64,000 bases of DNA, taken from positions 1-64,000 of the forward strand of contig NZ_CAKXZT010000001.1 in assembly GCF_935825525.1 (NCBI RefSeq), read 5' to 3'. Under the pieces are notes generated by a model that was given only the letters and a program-made list of their open reading frames with translations, did not search any database and had not been told where the DNA came from. How positions within the stretch are numbered: the first letter of the stretch is position 1; every line of letters begins with the position of its first letter. Below are positions 48,299-56,393 of this stretch, one piece after another. This DNA comes from Mesorhizobium escarrei. Lineage in GTDB: Bacteria > Pseudomonadota > Alphaproteobacteria > Rhizobiales > Rhizobiaceae. A program made the translations under genes and the position numbers.

Positions 48299-48694
48299 TC
48301 AATCGCTGCTGGCCGCCAGCGACAGCAGCGGCAGGGCTGGTGCGTAGGATTCATAACCGTGGCCGTCGGCGACGCCGAAAGTGACAATCGGGTCGATGCC
48401 GTTCGCGCTGAAGGTGACCGTTCCGTCATCCTGCTCACGCCAGAATTTCGCGCGCTCGATGCCGGGCAAGACCCGGCGGCAATTCGCAGTGACCGTCAAC
48501 AGCGACAGGCCATGCGCAACCTCAGTGCCGCGCTTGACCGCGCAGGACGCTTCGTCGCCATTGGCCACCAGCTTGTAGTCGCCGGGCGACTGCGCTGACT
48601 CATCGGCTGTGCGGCCTTCGCCTCCGCCGCTATAAAACAGCTGAACGCTGCCGAACAGCGCGGCCACTGCTATCAATGCAGCAAGTGCTTTCAT
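48299..48694 (-). CDS. Inh/AprI-type metalloprotease-inhibitor-like protein, secreted
   Basis: A 131-residue protein from ATG 48694 (GGAGAACGCAG). MKALAALIAVAALFGSVQLF is a signal sequence. The mature part GDYKLVANGDEASCAVKRG, then GLSLLTVTANCRRVLPGI, and AKFWREQDDGTVTFSANG has the two-Cys beta-barrel look of the AprI/Inh/Omp19 family, ending PIVTFGVADGHGYESYAP. The call is by recalled pattern only; no protease is nearby. Confidence 0.5.
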   Translation of the reverse strand: MKALAALIAVAALFGSVQLFYSGGGEGRTADESAQSPGDYKLVANGDEASCAVKRGTEVAHGLSLLTVTANCRRVLPGIERAKFWREQDDGTVTFSANGIDPIVTFGVADGHGYESYAPALPLLSLAASSD

Positions 48695-48780
48695 CTGCGT
48701 TCTCCGCATGCTTGGCGATGAAGAATGAACTCAAAGCGTTAAGCCGTCGTTAGTCGTTAACAAATTGGAAAGCGTGCCGC

Positions 48781-49764
48781 TCAGCTGCGCGCCTTGACTT
48801 TTTCCGTTTCCGGCACCGGCGTCAGCGCCCTCCGTTCCGAAAACCAGGAAATCAGATTGTCGACGCACAGATCGGCCATGGCGCGGCGGGTATGTTCCGA
48901 AGCCGAGCCGACATGCGGCAAAAGTGAGGTGTTGGGGGCGGCGAGCAGCGCCGGCGGCACGTTCGGCTCGTCGGCGAAGACGTCGAGCCCGGCAGCGGCG
49001 ATGGTGCCGCCGGCAAGCGCCGCGGCAAGAGCTGCCTCGTCCACTGTACTGCCGCGACCGATGTTGACGAAGACGCCATTCGGGCCGAGCGCCGACAGGA
49101 TCTCGGCGTTGACCGCCCTTTCCGTCGAGGCGCCGCCGGGCGCCACCGAGATCAGCGTATCGACCGCCTCGGCAAGGCCTTTCAGCGTACCGTGGTATTC
49201 GTAGGGCAGGCCTTCGACCTGGCGCCGGTTGTGATAGGCGATCGGCAGCCCGAAGGCTTCCAGCCGGCGCGCAATGGCAAGGCCGATGCGGCCCATGCCG
49301 AAAATACCGACACGACGGCCGCGCAAGGTCAGCCGGCTTAGCGGATAGTTGCCGTTGCGTGCCCAACTGCCGTCGCGCAGCCAGGTCTCGGCGCGCGGCA
49401 ACTCGCGGACGGTGTTGATCAAAAGCCCGATCGCCGTATCGGCGACCTCCTCGGTCAGCACATCCGGCGTGTTGGTGACCATGACGCCGCGCCGTGCTGC
49501 GTGGCCGGCATCGACCGAATCATAGCCGACGCCGAAATTGGCGATGACCTCGAGATTCGGCAGCGCGTCAATGAGGGCTGCGTTGATCCCGCCAAAGGCG
49601 GCAATGCCGCGCACCGCCCGGCGCATCTCGTCGGTGACCAGCGACGCATCAGGCCGTTCGATCCAGACGCGGCTGAACGTCCGGTCGATGCGGCCGACCG
49701 CGTGGTCGTTGAACTGGCCCGGCACCAGAATGGCGACTGCTTGCTGCTGTTCGGCTTTTGTCAT
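48781..49764 (-). CDS. D-isomer-specific 2-hydroxyacid dehydrogenase (GhrB-like)
   Basis: A 327-residue enzyme. The NAD(P) motif is RRVGIFGMGRIGLAIARRLE near residue 150, the catalytic Arg lies in FVNIGRGSTVDEAALAAAL, Glu in FADEPNVPPALL and His in SLLPHVGSASEHTRRAM. It probably reduces glyoxylate or hydroxypyruvate. The start ATG 49764 overlaps the LacI stop by four bases (ATGA), so it is co-translated with the regulator. Confidence 0.93.
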   Translation of the reverse strand: MTKAEQQQAVAILVPGQFNDHAVGRIDRTFSRVWIERPDASLVTDEMRRAVRGIAAFGGINAALIDALPNLEVIANFGVGYDSVDAGHAARRGVMVTNTPDVLTEEVADTAIGLLINTVRELPRAETWLRDGSWARNGNYPLSRLTLRGRRVGIFGMGRIGLAIARRLEAFGLPIAYHNRRQVEGLPYEYHGTLKGLAEAVDTLISVAPGGASTERAVNAEILSALGPNGVFVNIGRGSTVDEAALAAALAGGTIAAAGLDVFADEPNVPPALLAAPNTSLLPHVGSASEHTRRAMADLCVDNLISWFSERRALTPVPETEKVKARS

Positions 49765-50783
49765 GCACGTTCCACTGGTTTGCCGGTTGACTGGCGCACA
49801 TGCAGTTCCGGCTTGATCAGTTCCTGCGACGGCCGCACCATCTGCCCATTGAGCTTGTCGAGCAGCGCGCTGGCGGCGCGGCGGCCGACTTCACGCTGGC
49901 CATTCCACACGGTGGTCAGCGCCGGCGTCGCGATCGCCGCTTCCTCGAGATCGTCATAGCCGGTCACGGATATGTCAATGCCCGGCACCAGCCCGGCGCG
50001 TGCAATGCCGTTCATCAGGCCGATGGCGACGAGGTCGTTCCAGCAGCAGGCCGCAGTCGGCTTGTCCTTCAGCGCCAGGAACTGGCCGGCGGCCTCGAAG
50101 CCAGCCTGTTTGGTGCGCGGGCCGGGGATGCGCCAGGACGGCCTGACCTCCAGCCCTGCCGCCTCCATGGCGTTGAGATAGCCCTGGTAGCGGTCGCGGC
50201 CGGTCGAGGTCTGGTCGGTGCCGCCGATCATGGCAATGCGCTTATGGCCGAGCGAGATCAGATGGTTGGTGGCTAGCCCGGTGCCATAGGCATCGTCGCC
50301 GCGAAACACCGGCACGTCAGCGCCTTCGACGGTGCGTGCGATCAGCACCGCCGGCAGGCCGTTTTCCTCGGCCATGAAGATGTCTTCGGGCGGCGTGCCG
50401 ATGGCCGGCGACATGATGACGCCGTCGGCGCCAAGCTGCAGAAGCGTATCTATGAAGGTGCGCTGCTTTTCGAGCTGGTCGTAATGGTTCGACAGGATGA
50501 AGGTCTGCCGGCTGCGGTCGAGCTCGCTTTCAATCGAGCGCAGGATCTCGGCGAAGAAGGGATTCATGATGTCGTGGACGACGACGCCGACGATGCCCGA
50601 ACGCGAGGTGCGCAGGCTGGCGGCGCGGCGATTGTAGATATAGCCGATGGCGCGGGCATGTTCCTTGATGCGGTCGCGGGTGATTCCAGCAACAAGTGGG
50701 CTGTCGCGCAGGGCCAGCGAGACCGTAGCCGTGGACACACCGAGCGCATCCGCGATCGTCGAAAGCTTGATCTTCTGTGCCAG
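49761..50783 (-). CDS. LacI family transcription regulator
   Basis: About 340 residues. The DNA-binding domain is KIKLSTIADALGVSTATVSL followed by ALRDSPLVAGITRDRIKEHA and NRRAASLRT hinge, and the effector domain has GIVGVVVHDIMNPFFAEILR, ADGVIMSPAIG and GLATNHLISLGHKRIAMIGG. The start is unclear: the only in-frame TTG (50834) lies inside a palindromic repeat and a CTG at 50783 gives a normal LacI N-terminus with GGGGAG nine bases upstream. It likely regulates itself and the coupled dehydrogenase. Confidence 0.9.
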   Translation of the reverse strand: MAQKIKLSTIADALGVSTATVSLALRDSPLVAGITRDRIKEHARAIGYIYNRRAASLRTSRSGIVGVVVHDIMNPFFAEILRSIESELDRSRQTFILSNHYDQLEKQRTFIDTLLQLGADGVIMSPAIGTPPEDIFMAEENGLPAVLIARTVEGADVPVFRGDDAYGTGLATNHLISLGHKRIAMIGGTDQTSTGRDRYQGYLNAMEAAGLEVRPSWRIPGPRTKQAGFEAAGQFLALKDKPTAACCWNDLVAIGLMNGIARAGLVPGIDISVTGYDDLEEAAIATPALTTVWNGQREVGRRAASALLDKLNGQMVRPSQELIKPELHVRQSTGKPVERA

Positions 50784-50816
50784 CGCCTTGCGCTCCCCCG
50801 ACGATCTAGAGCTGAT

Positions 50817-50861
50817 CCATGATCTCCAGCGCAAAACCGGATGCAGTTTTCGGGATCATGG
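50817..50861. repeat. Palindromic intergenic repeat overlapping the LacI leader
   Basis: Arms CCATGATC (50817-50824) and GATCATGG (50854-50861), with AAAAC / GTTTT inside. It is related in words to the 42364 and 42589 elements. Its position at the 5' end of the LacI gene may have changed that gene's start. Confidence 0.65.
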
Positions 50862-50906
50862 TCTAAACAGTTTAAACGCGGCCTTATGCCACCCTTCCGA
50901 AACAAA

Positions 50907-51040
50907 TCAAAGTTTTTTTGCCAGCGCATCCACCTCGACGTCGAGGGCAGCACGGTTGCGCTCGCGAAGCCGGTGCTCGCGATGAACGATACAAAGCCGC
51001 CGGCGACGATGACGGCAGCGCCGAGCACACCAAGCATCAA
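50907..51040 (-). pseudogene. Possible frame-broken small membrane protein
   Basis: The minus strand from ATG 51040 encodes MMLGVLGAAVIVAGGFVSFI, a membrane helix, then loses sense. One base over, the frame reads REHRLRERNRAALDVEVDAL and AKKL to a TGA at 50907-50909. Joined near 50985 they would make a plausible one-helix protein with a charged coiled-coil tail. I do not recognise a family; the case rests on the two halves fitting each other. Confidence 0.3.
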
Positions 51041-51065
51041 CAGGATGAATCAGGGTCGATATGCA

Positions 51066-51473
51066 TCAGGGATGCATACGGGCACCCTTGGTGATCTTGT
51101 CGACAAGCTTCTTTTCGGCGCGCAGCGCGATGCCGACGACCTTCGCGTCGTCGGGTGCGAATTCGGCAAAGACGGCGCGGTTCGCCGCATCGTGGCCGGT
51201 CGAAAACATTTCGTCGACGTAGAGCGAGGTCGTCACACCGCGCTCCAGCGCCCGCCGGTGGATCGCACTGAGCGTCGAGCGATCGGCCGAAAGCACGATG
51301 ATCGGCTGGATCGAGAGCGGATTGTAGATATTGCCGGCGCGGTCGCGATAGGGTTCGCCGATTATGTCGCTATACTGCGCGACGATGCCGCTGGTCAGGA
51401 ACGCGGTGACGTTGAGCTTTTGCCAGACGGGAAGGTCGTCCTGCAGCACGATTGCAAATTTCGTGTCGAACAT
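51066..51473 (-). CDS. DUF2000 family protein
   Basis: ATG 51473 gives a 135-residue protein starting MFDTKFAIVLQDDLPVWQKL, then NVTAFLTSGIVAQYSDIIGE and VLSADRSTLSAIHRRALERG, which fit DUF2000 (a small alpha/beta fold related to peptidyl-tRNA hydrolase-2-like proteins). The extra N-terminal residues to 51515 are unlikely. It diverges from the broken AraC gene; a partnership with an AraC regulator recurs in similar genomes, as I recall. Confidence 0.82.
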   Translation of the reverse strand: MFDTKFAIVLQDDLPVWQKLNVTAFLTSGIVAQYSDIIGEPYRDRAGNIYNPLSIQPIIVLSADRSTLSAIHRRALERGVTTSLYVDEMFSTGHDAANRAVFAEFAPDDAKVVGIALRAEKKLVDKITKGARMHP

Positions 51474-51508
51474 GAGACATTTGCCATTCGGGGTTTGTGA
51501 ATGAAGCG

Positions 51509-52386
51509 ATGTCACACGGTTTAGATGGCGAGGCCTTTCAGGGTCTTGGACGTTTGTGCATTGACGCGGCTGAGAACTGCGTCATCTCGGCGCCCGATTG
51601 CGTCGGAATGGAGCGTATCGAGGCCCGGTTCCACGGCAGCGCCTTCGATCTCCATCGTCACGATACCTACGCCATCGGCGTGACGCTGCATGGCGTCCAG
51701 ACCTTCCGTTATCGCGGCGCGACGCATCACAGCCTGCCCGGCCAGATTATCGTGCTCCATCCCGACGAATTGCACGATGGCGGCGCCGGCACTGAAGACG
51801 GTTTGCGTTACAGGATGCTTTATCTGGAGCCGTCCATCGTGCTGGACTGCCTCGGTCAGATAGGCGCGTCGCTGCCTTTCGTCAGGAATGCCGTGGTGAC
51901 GGATCCGGTTTTCCGCACGCGGCTGCTTTCGGCGCTGGGCCGTTGGACCAGAAGCTGGACGATCTGTTTGTCGCCGACTTCGTTGCGCAATTGATGCAAA
52001 GCCTGGCACGTCACTCAGGCCTGCCGGCGAAACCGATCCCAAGGACAGCGTGGCGGGCTGCCAGCCTGGCACGCGACTATCTGCAAGAAAATGTTTTCCG
52101 TACCGTCCGTTCGGAGGAACTGGAGGCAATCACCGGGCTGGATCGCTACGCTCTATCGCGGCATTTCCGTGCCGCTTTCTCCACCAGTCCGCACCGCTTT
52201 CTCCTGATGCGCCGGCTTCAACGAGCACGCCGCATGATCGAGGCAAGCGAGCCATTGGCACAGATCGCAATAGCGGCCGGTTTCAACGACCAAAGTCATT
52301 TCAGCAGGCACTTCAAGAGGGCGTTCGGCGTCACGCCGGGCCGCTGGTCGGAATTGATCCATAGATCGTCAGCAGCCGCTGCCTGA
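51509..52386 (+). pseudogene. AraC family regulator, disrupted by a one-base frameshift
   Basis: The first part (51509 to about 51938) encodes an AraC-type cupin domain: FHGSAFDLHRHDTYAIGVTL, FRYRGATHHSLPGQIIVLHP, and ends ...RLLSALG before running out of frame to a stop at 51994. The other frame picks up as PLDQKLDDLFVADFVAQLMQ and continues through an intact AraC HTH pair (LEAITGLDRYALSRHFRAAF and IAIAAGFNDQSHFSRHFKRA, then FGVTPGRWSEL) to 52386. A single missing base near 51938-51941 (GGCCG) explains both halves. It may be a real inactivating mutation or a sequencing error. Confidence 0.8.
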
Positions 52387-52402
52387 TGGCGTCAGCCGCG
52401 GA

Positions 52403-52873
52403 TCATTCGTCGGCGTCGATCTCATCATCGACGAGAACCATCTCTCCGTTCGAGAGGTTCGCCTCAACGCGGGCGAGCAGCTTGAACAGCGCTTTTTGGT
52501 CCTTTTTATCGAGCCCCTTCAGCGCCTGCTTCTCGGTCTTCTTCACCGATCTCTCGATGGCATGAATGATTTCGCGGCCAGTGTCGGTCAGAAAGATATG
52601 GGCCTGGCGGGCATCGGCGGAAGAGGCGCGTTTTTCCAGAAAACCCTGCGCCTGCAGCCGGTTGATGGTCTTGGTGATGGTCGGCGGGCGCACACCGAGG
52701 CGACCGGCAAGATTGCCGGGCGTCTGCCCGTCCTCACGGTCGAGCGCCAGCATGATCTGGTCCTGGCCGGCATAGAAGCCGTGCGCCAAAAGCCGCGCGG
52801 CGAGTGCCGTACGCGCCAGCCGCGCCGCCGAATGCAGCCGGCTCATTGTCGCAGTCTTGTCCGCCTTAGCCAT
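52403..52873 (-). CDS. MarR family transcription regulator
   Basis: ATG 52873 (GAGGGA upstream) starts a 156-residue winged-helix protein: ARTALAARLLAHGFYAGQDQ (dimer helix), NLAGRLGVRPPTITKTINRL (recognition helix), QGFLEKRASSADARQAHIFL (wing). It has a longer acidic C-terminus, LVDDEIDADE. The residues between ATG 52873 and the earlier frame start (52933) are ignored. Target unknown; the nearest candidates are the flanking AraC and dioxygenase genes. Confidence 0.9.
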   Translation of the reverse strand: MAKADKTATMSRLHSAARLARTALAARLLAHGFYAGQDQIMLALDREDGQTPGNLAGRLGVRPPTITKTINRLQAQGFLEKRASSADARQAHIFLTDTGREIIHAIERSVKKTEKQALKGLDKKDQKALFKLLARVEANLSNGEMVLVDDEIDADE

Positions 52874-53093
52874 GGCTATCCCTCTTCGGCCGAACCGGTG
52901 CGGGCAGCATAGAGGCAGCCGCCCGGTTGGCAATGGACGATCAAAAAGATCCGGCTTTGCAAAACAGCTTTGCCGGCAAGCAATGCGGTGTCCGCCGTGG
53001 CTAATGCCAGATGATTATTTCAGTTAGATGACAAACGACTTTTCGGCGCAGGTGGACGCGTTCGGCAGGAGCGCCGCACACCCGATACGGGAC

Positions 53094-53828
53094 TCAATCA
53101 GCCCTCACCGCGACGATCATCAAGGCCTGGTAGGCGTCCGCCACCTCGCGCAGCGCCGCCTGCGACAGCGGCCCGGCGCGCCGCGCGATACCGTCCCTGG
53201 CATTCAGCGTATCCCGCTTGCCGGACCGGTCGGTGTAGGGCGCGACAGTGGTGAATATCTGCTCGCTCAGGCCATCGGGGAAAAACAGCTGGCCGGTCAT
53301 CACCGAATTGTCGTTCGGGAAGACCTTGAAGTGGATATGGGTGGTGCGGCCGCGATACCATCCGGGATAGATGGTGGCGAACGAGACGATGCCGCTGTCA
53401 TCCGCCTTCTGCCAACCGCGCAGAAAACTCTGGCCTGACGTATCGACATCCTGGCCGTCGCCTTGTCGGGGATAGCCTGAATAATGGCCTTGGGCGTCGC
53501 AATGCCAGATATCGACCCGCGCGCCGGCAAGCGGCCGGCAGCCTGCATCGACGACCTGCAGCCGCACATTGAGGGCAATGCCCGCTTTGCCTTCGGTGAT
53601 ATCGGCGCGTTCGAGCTTCGGGTCGAAATAGAACGGGCCTTCGGTCGCTTCCGGTGTGATCGCGCAGACGCCAGCGCCGCTATCGAACAGGGCAAGCCCG
53701 GCATAGGGCGAGGCCTGCTGAGCCAGCGCGCTGTCCGGCAGAAAGACGCCGCCGCCCGCACTGATGGCAATGAGGCCGAGCGCCTGGCGCCGGCTCAACG
53801 GGAACGATTTGTCGGACATCCGGCGCAT
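53094..53828 (-). CDS. Intradiol ring-cleavage dioxygenase family protein, Tat-exported
   Basis: A 244-residue protein (ATG 53828; ATG 53819 possible). The Tat signal is PLSRRQALGLIAISAGGGVF ending ALAQQ. The catalytic domain has TEGPFYFDPKLERADI, VDIWHCDAQGHYSGY with the first Tyr ligand, and YPGWYRGRTTHIHFKVFP with the second Tyr and two His ligands for non-heme Fe(III). It lacks the N-terminal helical linker of true catechol 1,2-dioxygenases, as in the small intradiol family proteins linked to extracellular aromatics. Substrate unknown. Confidence 0.88.
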   Translation of the reverse strand: MRRMSDKSFPLSRRQALGLIAISAGGGVFLPDSALAQQASPYAGLALFDSGAGVCAITPEATEGPFYFDPKLERADITEGKAGIALNVRLQVVDAGCRPLAGARVDIWHCDAQGHYSGYPRQGDGQDVDTSGQSFLRGWQKADDSGIVSFATIYPGWYRGRTTHIHFKVFPNDNSVMTGQLFFPDGLSEQIFTTVAPYTDRSGKRDTLNARDGIARRAGPLSQAALREVADAYQALMIVAVRAD

Positions 53829-54015
53829 CTTTTCGGTTTCTTTCGATCAAGCTGCCTTGGTCTTATCTAGGCAGTGAGACCAGCCCACGCCAATGAAAAT
53901 CCGGCAATGTGGGAAAGTCCGGCAATGTTGGCGACCTGTTTGGCCCATCGGTTGCCACGTGCAAAAGCACGACGCGCATCCTATATGGAGCCAACAATCC
54001 TTTTCGAGGCCCAAC

Positions 54016-55074
54016 ATGAGCGATGCACAAACGACGCAGATCCCCGTAACCGTTCTCACCGGCTATCTTGGCGCCGGCAAGACGACGCTGCTAAACCGCA
54101 TCCTCTCGGAAAACCACGGCAAGCGCTACGCCGTCATCGTCAATGAGTTCGGCGAGATCGGCATCGACAACGAGCTGATCGTGGAATCCGACGAGGAAAT
54201 CTACGAGATGAACAATGGTTGCGTCTGCTGCACGGTGCGCGGCGACCTGATCCGCGTCGTCGAGGGCTTGATGCGCCGGCCAGGCCGCTTCGACGCCATC
54301 GTGATCGAGACGACCGGCCTCGCCGATCCGGTGCCGGTGGCGCAGACCTTCTTCATGGACGACGACGTGCGCTCCAAGACCAGGCTCGACGCGGTGGTGG
54401 CGCTGGTCGACGCCAAGCACCTGCCGTTGCGGCTGAAGGATTCCCGCGAAGCCGAGGACCAGATCGCCTTTGCCGACGTCGTCGTGCTCAACAAGACCGA
54501 TCTCGTCACGCCGGAGGAACTGAGCAAGGTCGAGGCGACGATCCGCGCGATCAACCCGGCGGCCAGGATACATCGCACCACCCGCGCCGGCCTGGCGCTG
54601 TCGGAGGTGCTCGACCGCGGCGCCTTCGATCTTTCGCGGGCGCTGGAGAACGACCCGCATTTCCTCGAGGCGCAAGACGACCACGATCATCATGACCACG
54701 ACCATCATGACCATGACGGGCACGACCATGACGGGCATGACCACCATCATCACGCGCACCCGTCCGATATTCATGACGTGACGGTGCAGTCGGTGTCGCT
54801 GCGCGGCGGCGAGATGGACCCGAAGAAATTCTTCCCGTGGATCGAGAAGATCACCCAGATGGAAGGCCCGAACATCCTGCGGCTGAAGGGCATCATTGCG
54901 CTCAAGGGCGATGACGAGCGCTACGTCATCCAGGGCGTGCACATGATCATCGAGGGCGACCACCAGCGCGCCTGGAAGGACGGCGAGAAGCACGAGAGCC
55001 GGCTGGTGTTCATCGGTCGCGAGCTCGACGCCGAGCGGCTGAAGAAGAGTTTTGACGCCTGCCAGGCCGCTTGA
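54016..55074 (+). CDS. COG0523 (CobW/ZigA-type) GTPase, metallochaperone candidate
   Basis: A 352-residue G3E GTPase. P-loop [17 protein letters not shown] (16-24), switch region [12 protein letters not shown], metal motif GCVCC at 69-72 and NKTD at 159-162. Residues about 222-248 form a His/Asp-rich loop ([20 protein letters not shown]) typical of zinc-handling members. The C-terminal CobW_C domain follows ([20 protein letters not shown]). Such proteins move zinc or cobalt to enzymes under metal shortage. ATG 54016 has GAGG at -8; the frame upstream is an extension. The WD40 gene follows after a repeat element. No Zur box was found in the leader. Confidence 0.94.
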   Translation: MSDAQTTQIPVTVLTGYLGAGKTTLLNRILSENHGKRYAVIVNEFGEIGIDNELIVESDEEIYEMNNGCVCCTVRGDLIRVVEGLMRRPGRFDAIVIETTGLADPVPVAQTFFMDDDVRSKTRLDAVVALVDAKHLPLRLKDSREAEDQIAFADVVVLNKTDLVTPEELSKVEATIRAINPAARIHRTTRAGLALSEVLDRGAFDLSRALENDPHFLEAQDDHDHHDHDHHDHDGHDHDGHDHHHHAHPSDIHDVTVQSVSLRGGEMDPKKFFPWIEKITQMEGPNILRLKGIIALKGDDERYVIQGVHMIIEGDHQRAWKDGEKHESRLVFIGRELDAERLKKSFDACQAA

Positions 55075-55117
55075 TTTTCAGGCCTTATAACGCTAGCGCT
55101 GCACCTTCCTTCCTTCT

Positions 55118-55258
55118 TCCCTTTGTGGGAGAAGGTGGCCGAGCGAAGCTCGGTCGGATGAGGGGTGTTCCAGCTTGGCGCCAACCGCGCTTCGTCCAAC
55201 ACCCCTCAACCGTCTTGGCGCTACCCGCCAATCCACCTTCTCCTACAAGGGGAGAAGG
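55118..55258. repeat. Large palindromic intergenic repeat between GTPase and WD40 genes
   Basis: GTGGGAGAAGGTGG (55125-55138) faces CCACCTTCTCCTAC (55233-55246) with one mismatch, and GAGGGGTGTT (55160-55169) faces AACACCCCTC (55199-55208) perfectly. The nested structure spans about 140 bases and looks like a rhizobial palindromic element of the same general type as at 9344-9518. Confidence 0.7.
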
Positions 55259-55334
55259 CCGCGTCGCACCTAGCCGCGCTAACGATTCCTCCGCAACGGC
55301 AGCGCGACCACACCAATCTCGAATGGAATCTCCC

Positions 55335-56309
55335 ATGCCCACAGTCGCCCCGCTTGATCTCGATGGCCATTGCGTCGCCGCCGTCTTCCTTGGCGACGTG
55401 CCGCATTTCGCGCTGGCCGACGGCACAATCCATCGGCTGGACCATGGCCACAAGACGGCGCAGGCCAATGACGGGCTTCTCGCCGCCTTCCACGATGCGG
55501 CGGACGACCGGCTGATCACCGGCGGCGAGGACGGCAAGATTTTTTCCGTTACCGCCGGCGGCAATGCGGCAGAATTGGCAAGCGCCGGGAAGAAATGGAT
55601 CACCAGCGTCGCCGCCGGACCACAAGGCGCTGTCGCCTATGCCTCGGGCAGGATCGCCTTTGTGCGCTTTGCCGACGGCAAGACCAGGGAATTCTCGCAT
55701 CCGCGTTCGGTCGAGGGGCTGGCGTTCTCGCCCAAGGGCATGCGCTTCGGCGTCGCCCGCTACAATGGCGCGACGCTGCATTTCCCGGCGACCGACGGCA
55801 AGCCAGTCGAGCTGGAATGGGCCGGCGCCCACACCGGCATCACCTTCTCGCCGGATGGCGCCTTCCTCGTCACCACCATGCAGGAGAACGCCCTGCATGG
55901 CTGGAAGCTCGCCGACGGTAAGCACATGCGCATGAGCGGCTATCCCGGCAAAGTCAAAAGCCTGTCGTGGGCGCCCAAGGGAAAATGGCTGGCCAGTTCC
56001 GGAGCGCCGGCGGCGATCGTCTGGCCGTTTTCGGGCAAGGACGGGCCGATGGGCAAGGCGCCGCTGGAACTCGGCACGCGCGGCAACGCCATGGTGACCT
56101 CGGTCGCCTGCCACCCGAGCCAGGATGTCGTCGCCGTCGGCTATGACGACGGCATGGTGATGGCGGTGCGTTTCGCCGACGCCAAGGAGGTGCTTCTGCG
56201 CCGACCGGGCAAGGGCGCCATCACCTCGATGATGTGGGACAAGCAGGAACGCCGCGTCGCCTTCGGCAGCGCCGCCGGCGACTGCGGCGTCATTGATATT
56301 TCGGCCTAG
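55335..56309 (+). CDS. WD40 repeat protein
   Basis: A 324-residue beta-propeller. ATG 55335 has GGAA upstream; an in-frame ATG 55323 would add four residues. Repeats can be seen as blade endings such as DDRLITGGEDGKIFSV, GVARYNGATLHFPATDGKPV, TFSPDGAFLVTTMQENALHG and VACHPSQDVVAVGYDDGMVM. No catalytic or membrane domain is present. It follows the COG0523 GTPase in many rhizobia, as I recall, and may be a scaffold in the same metal-related process; that link is inferred from neighbourhood. Confidence 0.88.
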   Translation: MPTVAPLDLDGHCVAAVFLGDVPHFALADGTIHRLDHGHKTAQANDGLLAAFHDAADDRLITGGEDGKIFSVTAGGNAAELASAGKKWITSVAAGPQGAVAYASGRIAFVRFADGKTREFSHPRSVEGLAFSPKGMRFGVARYNGATLHFPATDGKPVELEWAGAHTGITFSPDGAFLVTTMQENALHGWKLADGKHMRMSGYPGKVKSLSWAPKGKWLASSGAPAAIVWPFSGKDGPMGKAPLELGTRGNAMVTSVACHPSQDVVAVGYDDGMVMAVRFADAKEVLLRRPGKGAITSMMWDKQERRVAFGSAAGDCGVIDISA

Positions 56310-56310
56310 G

Positions 56311-56370
56311 GGAGTACGGGAGTAGGGCAGTAAGGCAGTAAGGCACCTATTCCCCTATTCTCCTATTCGA
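56311..56370. repeat. Degenerate short-repeat patch before the aminotransferase gene
   Basis: GGCAGTAA occurs twice in tandem (56326-56333, 56334-56341), followed by three CCTATTC-type words. It resembles the AGCGAATAG-type material at 19168 in style but is not a clean inverted repeat. Confidence 0.45.
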
Positions 56371-56393
56371 GTAACGCATGAGAGGGGCCATTC

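Noticed and set aside
53900..53928. Direct repeat TCCGGCAATGT twice before the GTPase gene as a Zur site
   Set aside because: Not palindromic and unlike alphaproteobacterial Zur boxes; may be a simple duplication.
54680..54760. Repetitive CATGACCACGACC DNA as a CRISPR or satellite
   Set aside because: It is the coding sequence of the His/Asp-rich loop of the GTPase; unit size irregular and in frame.
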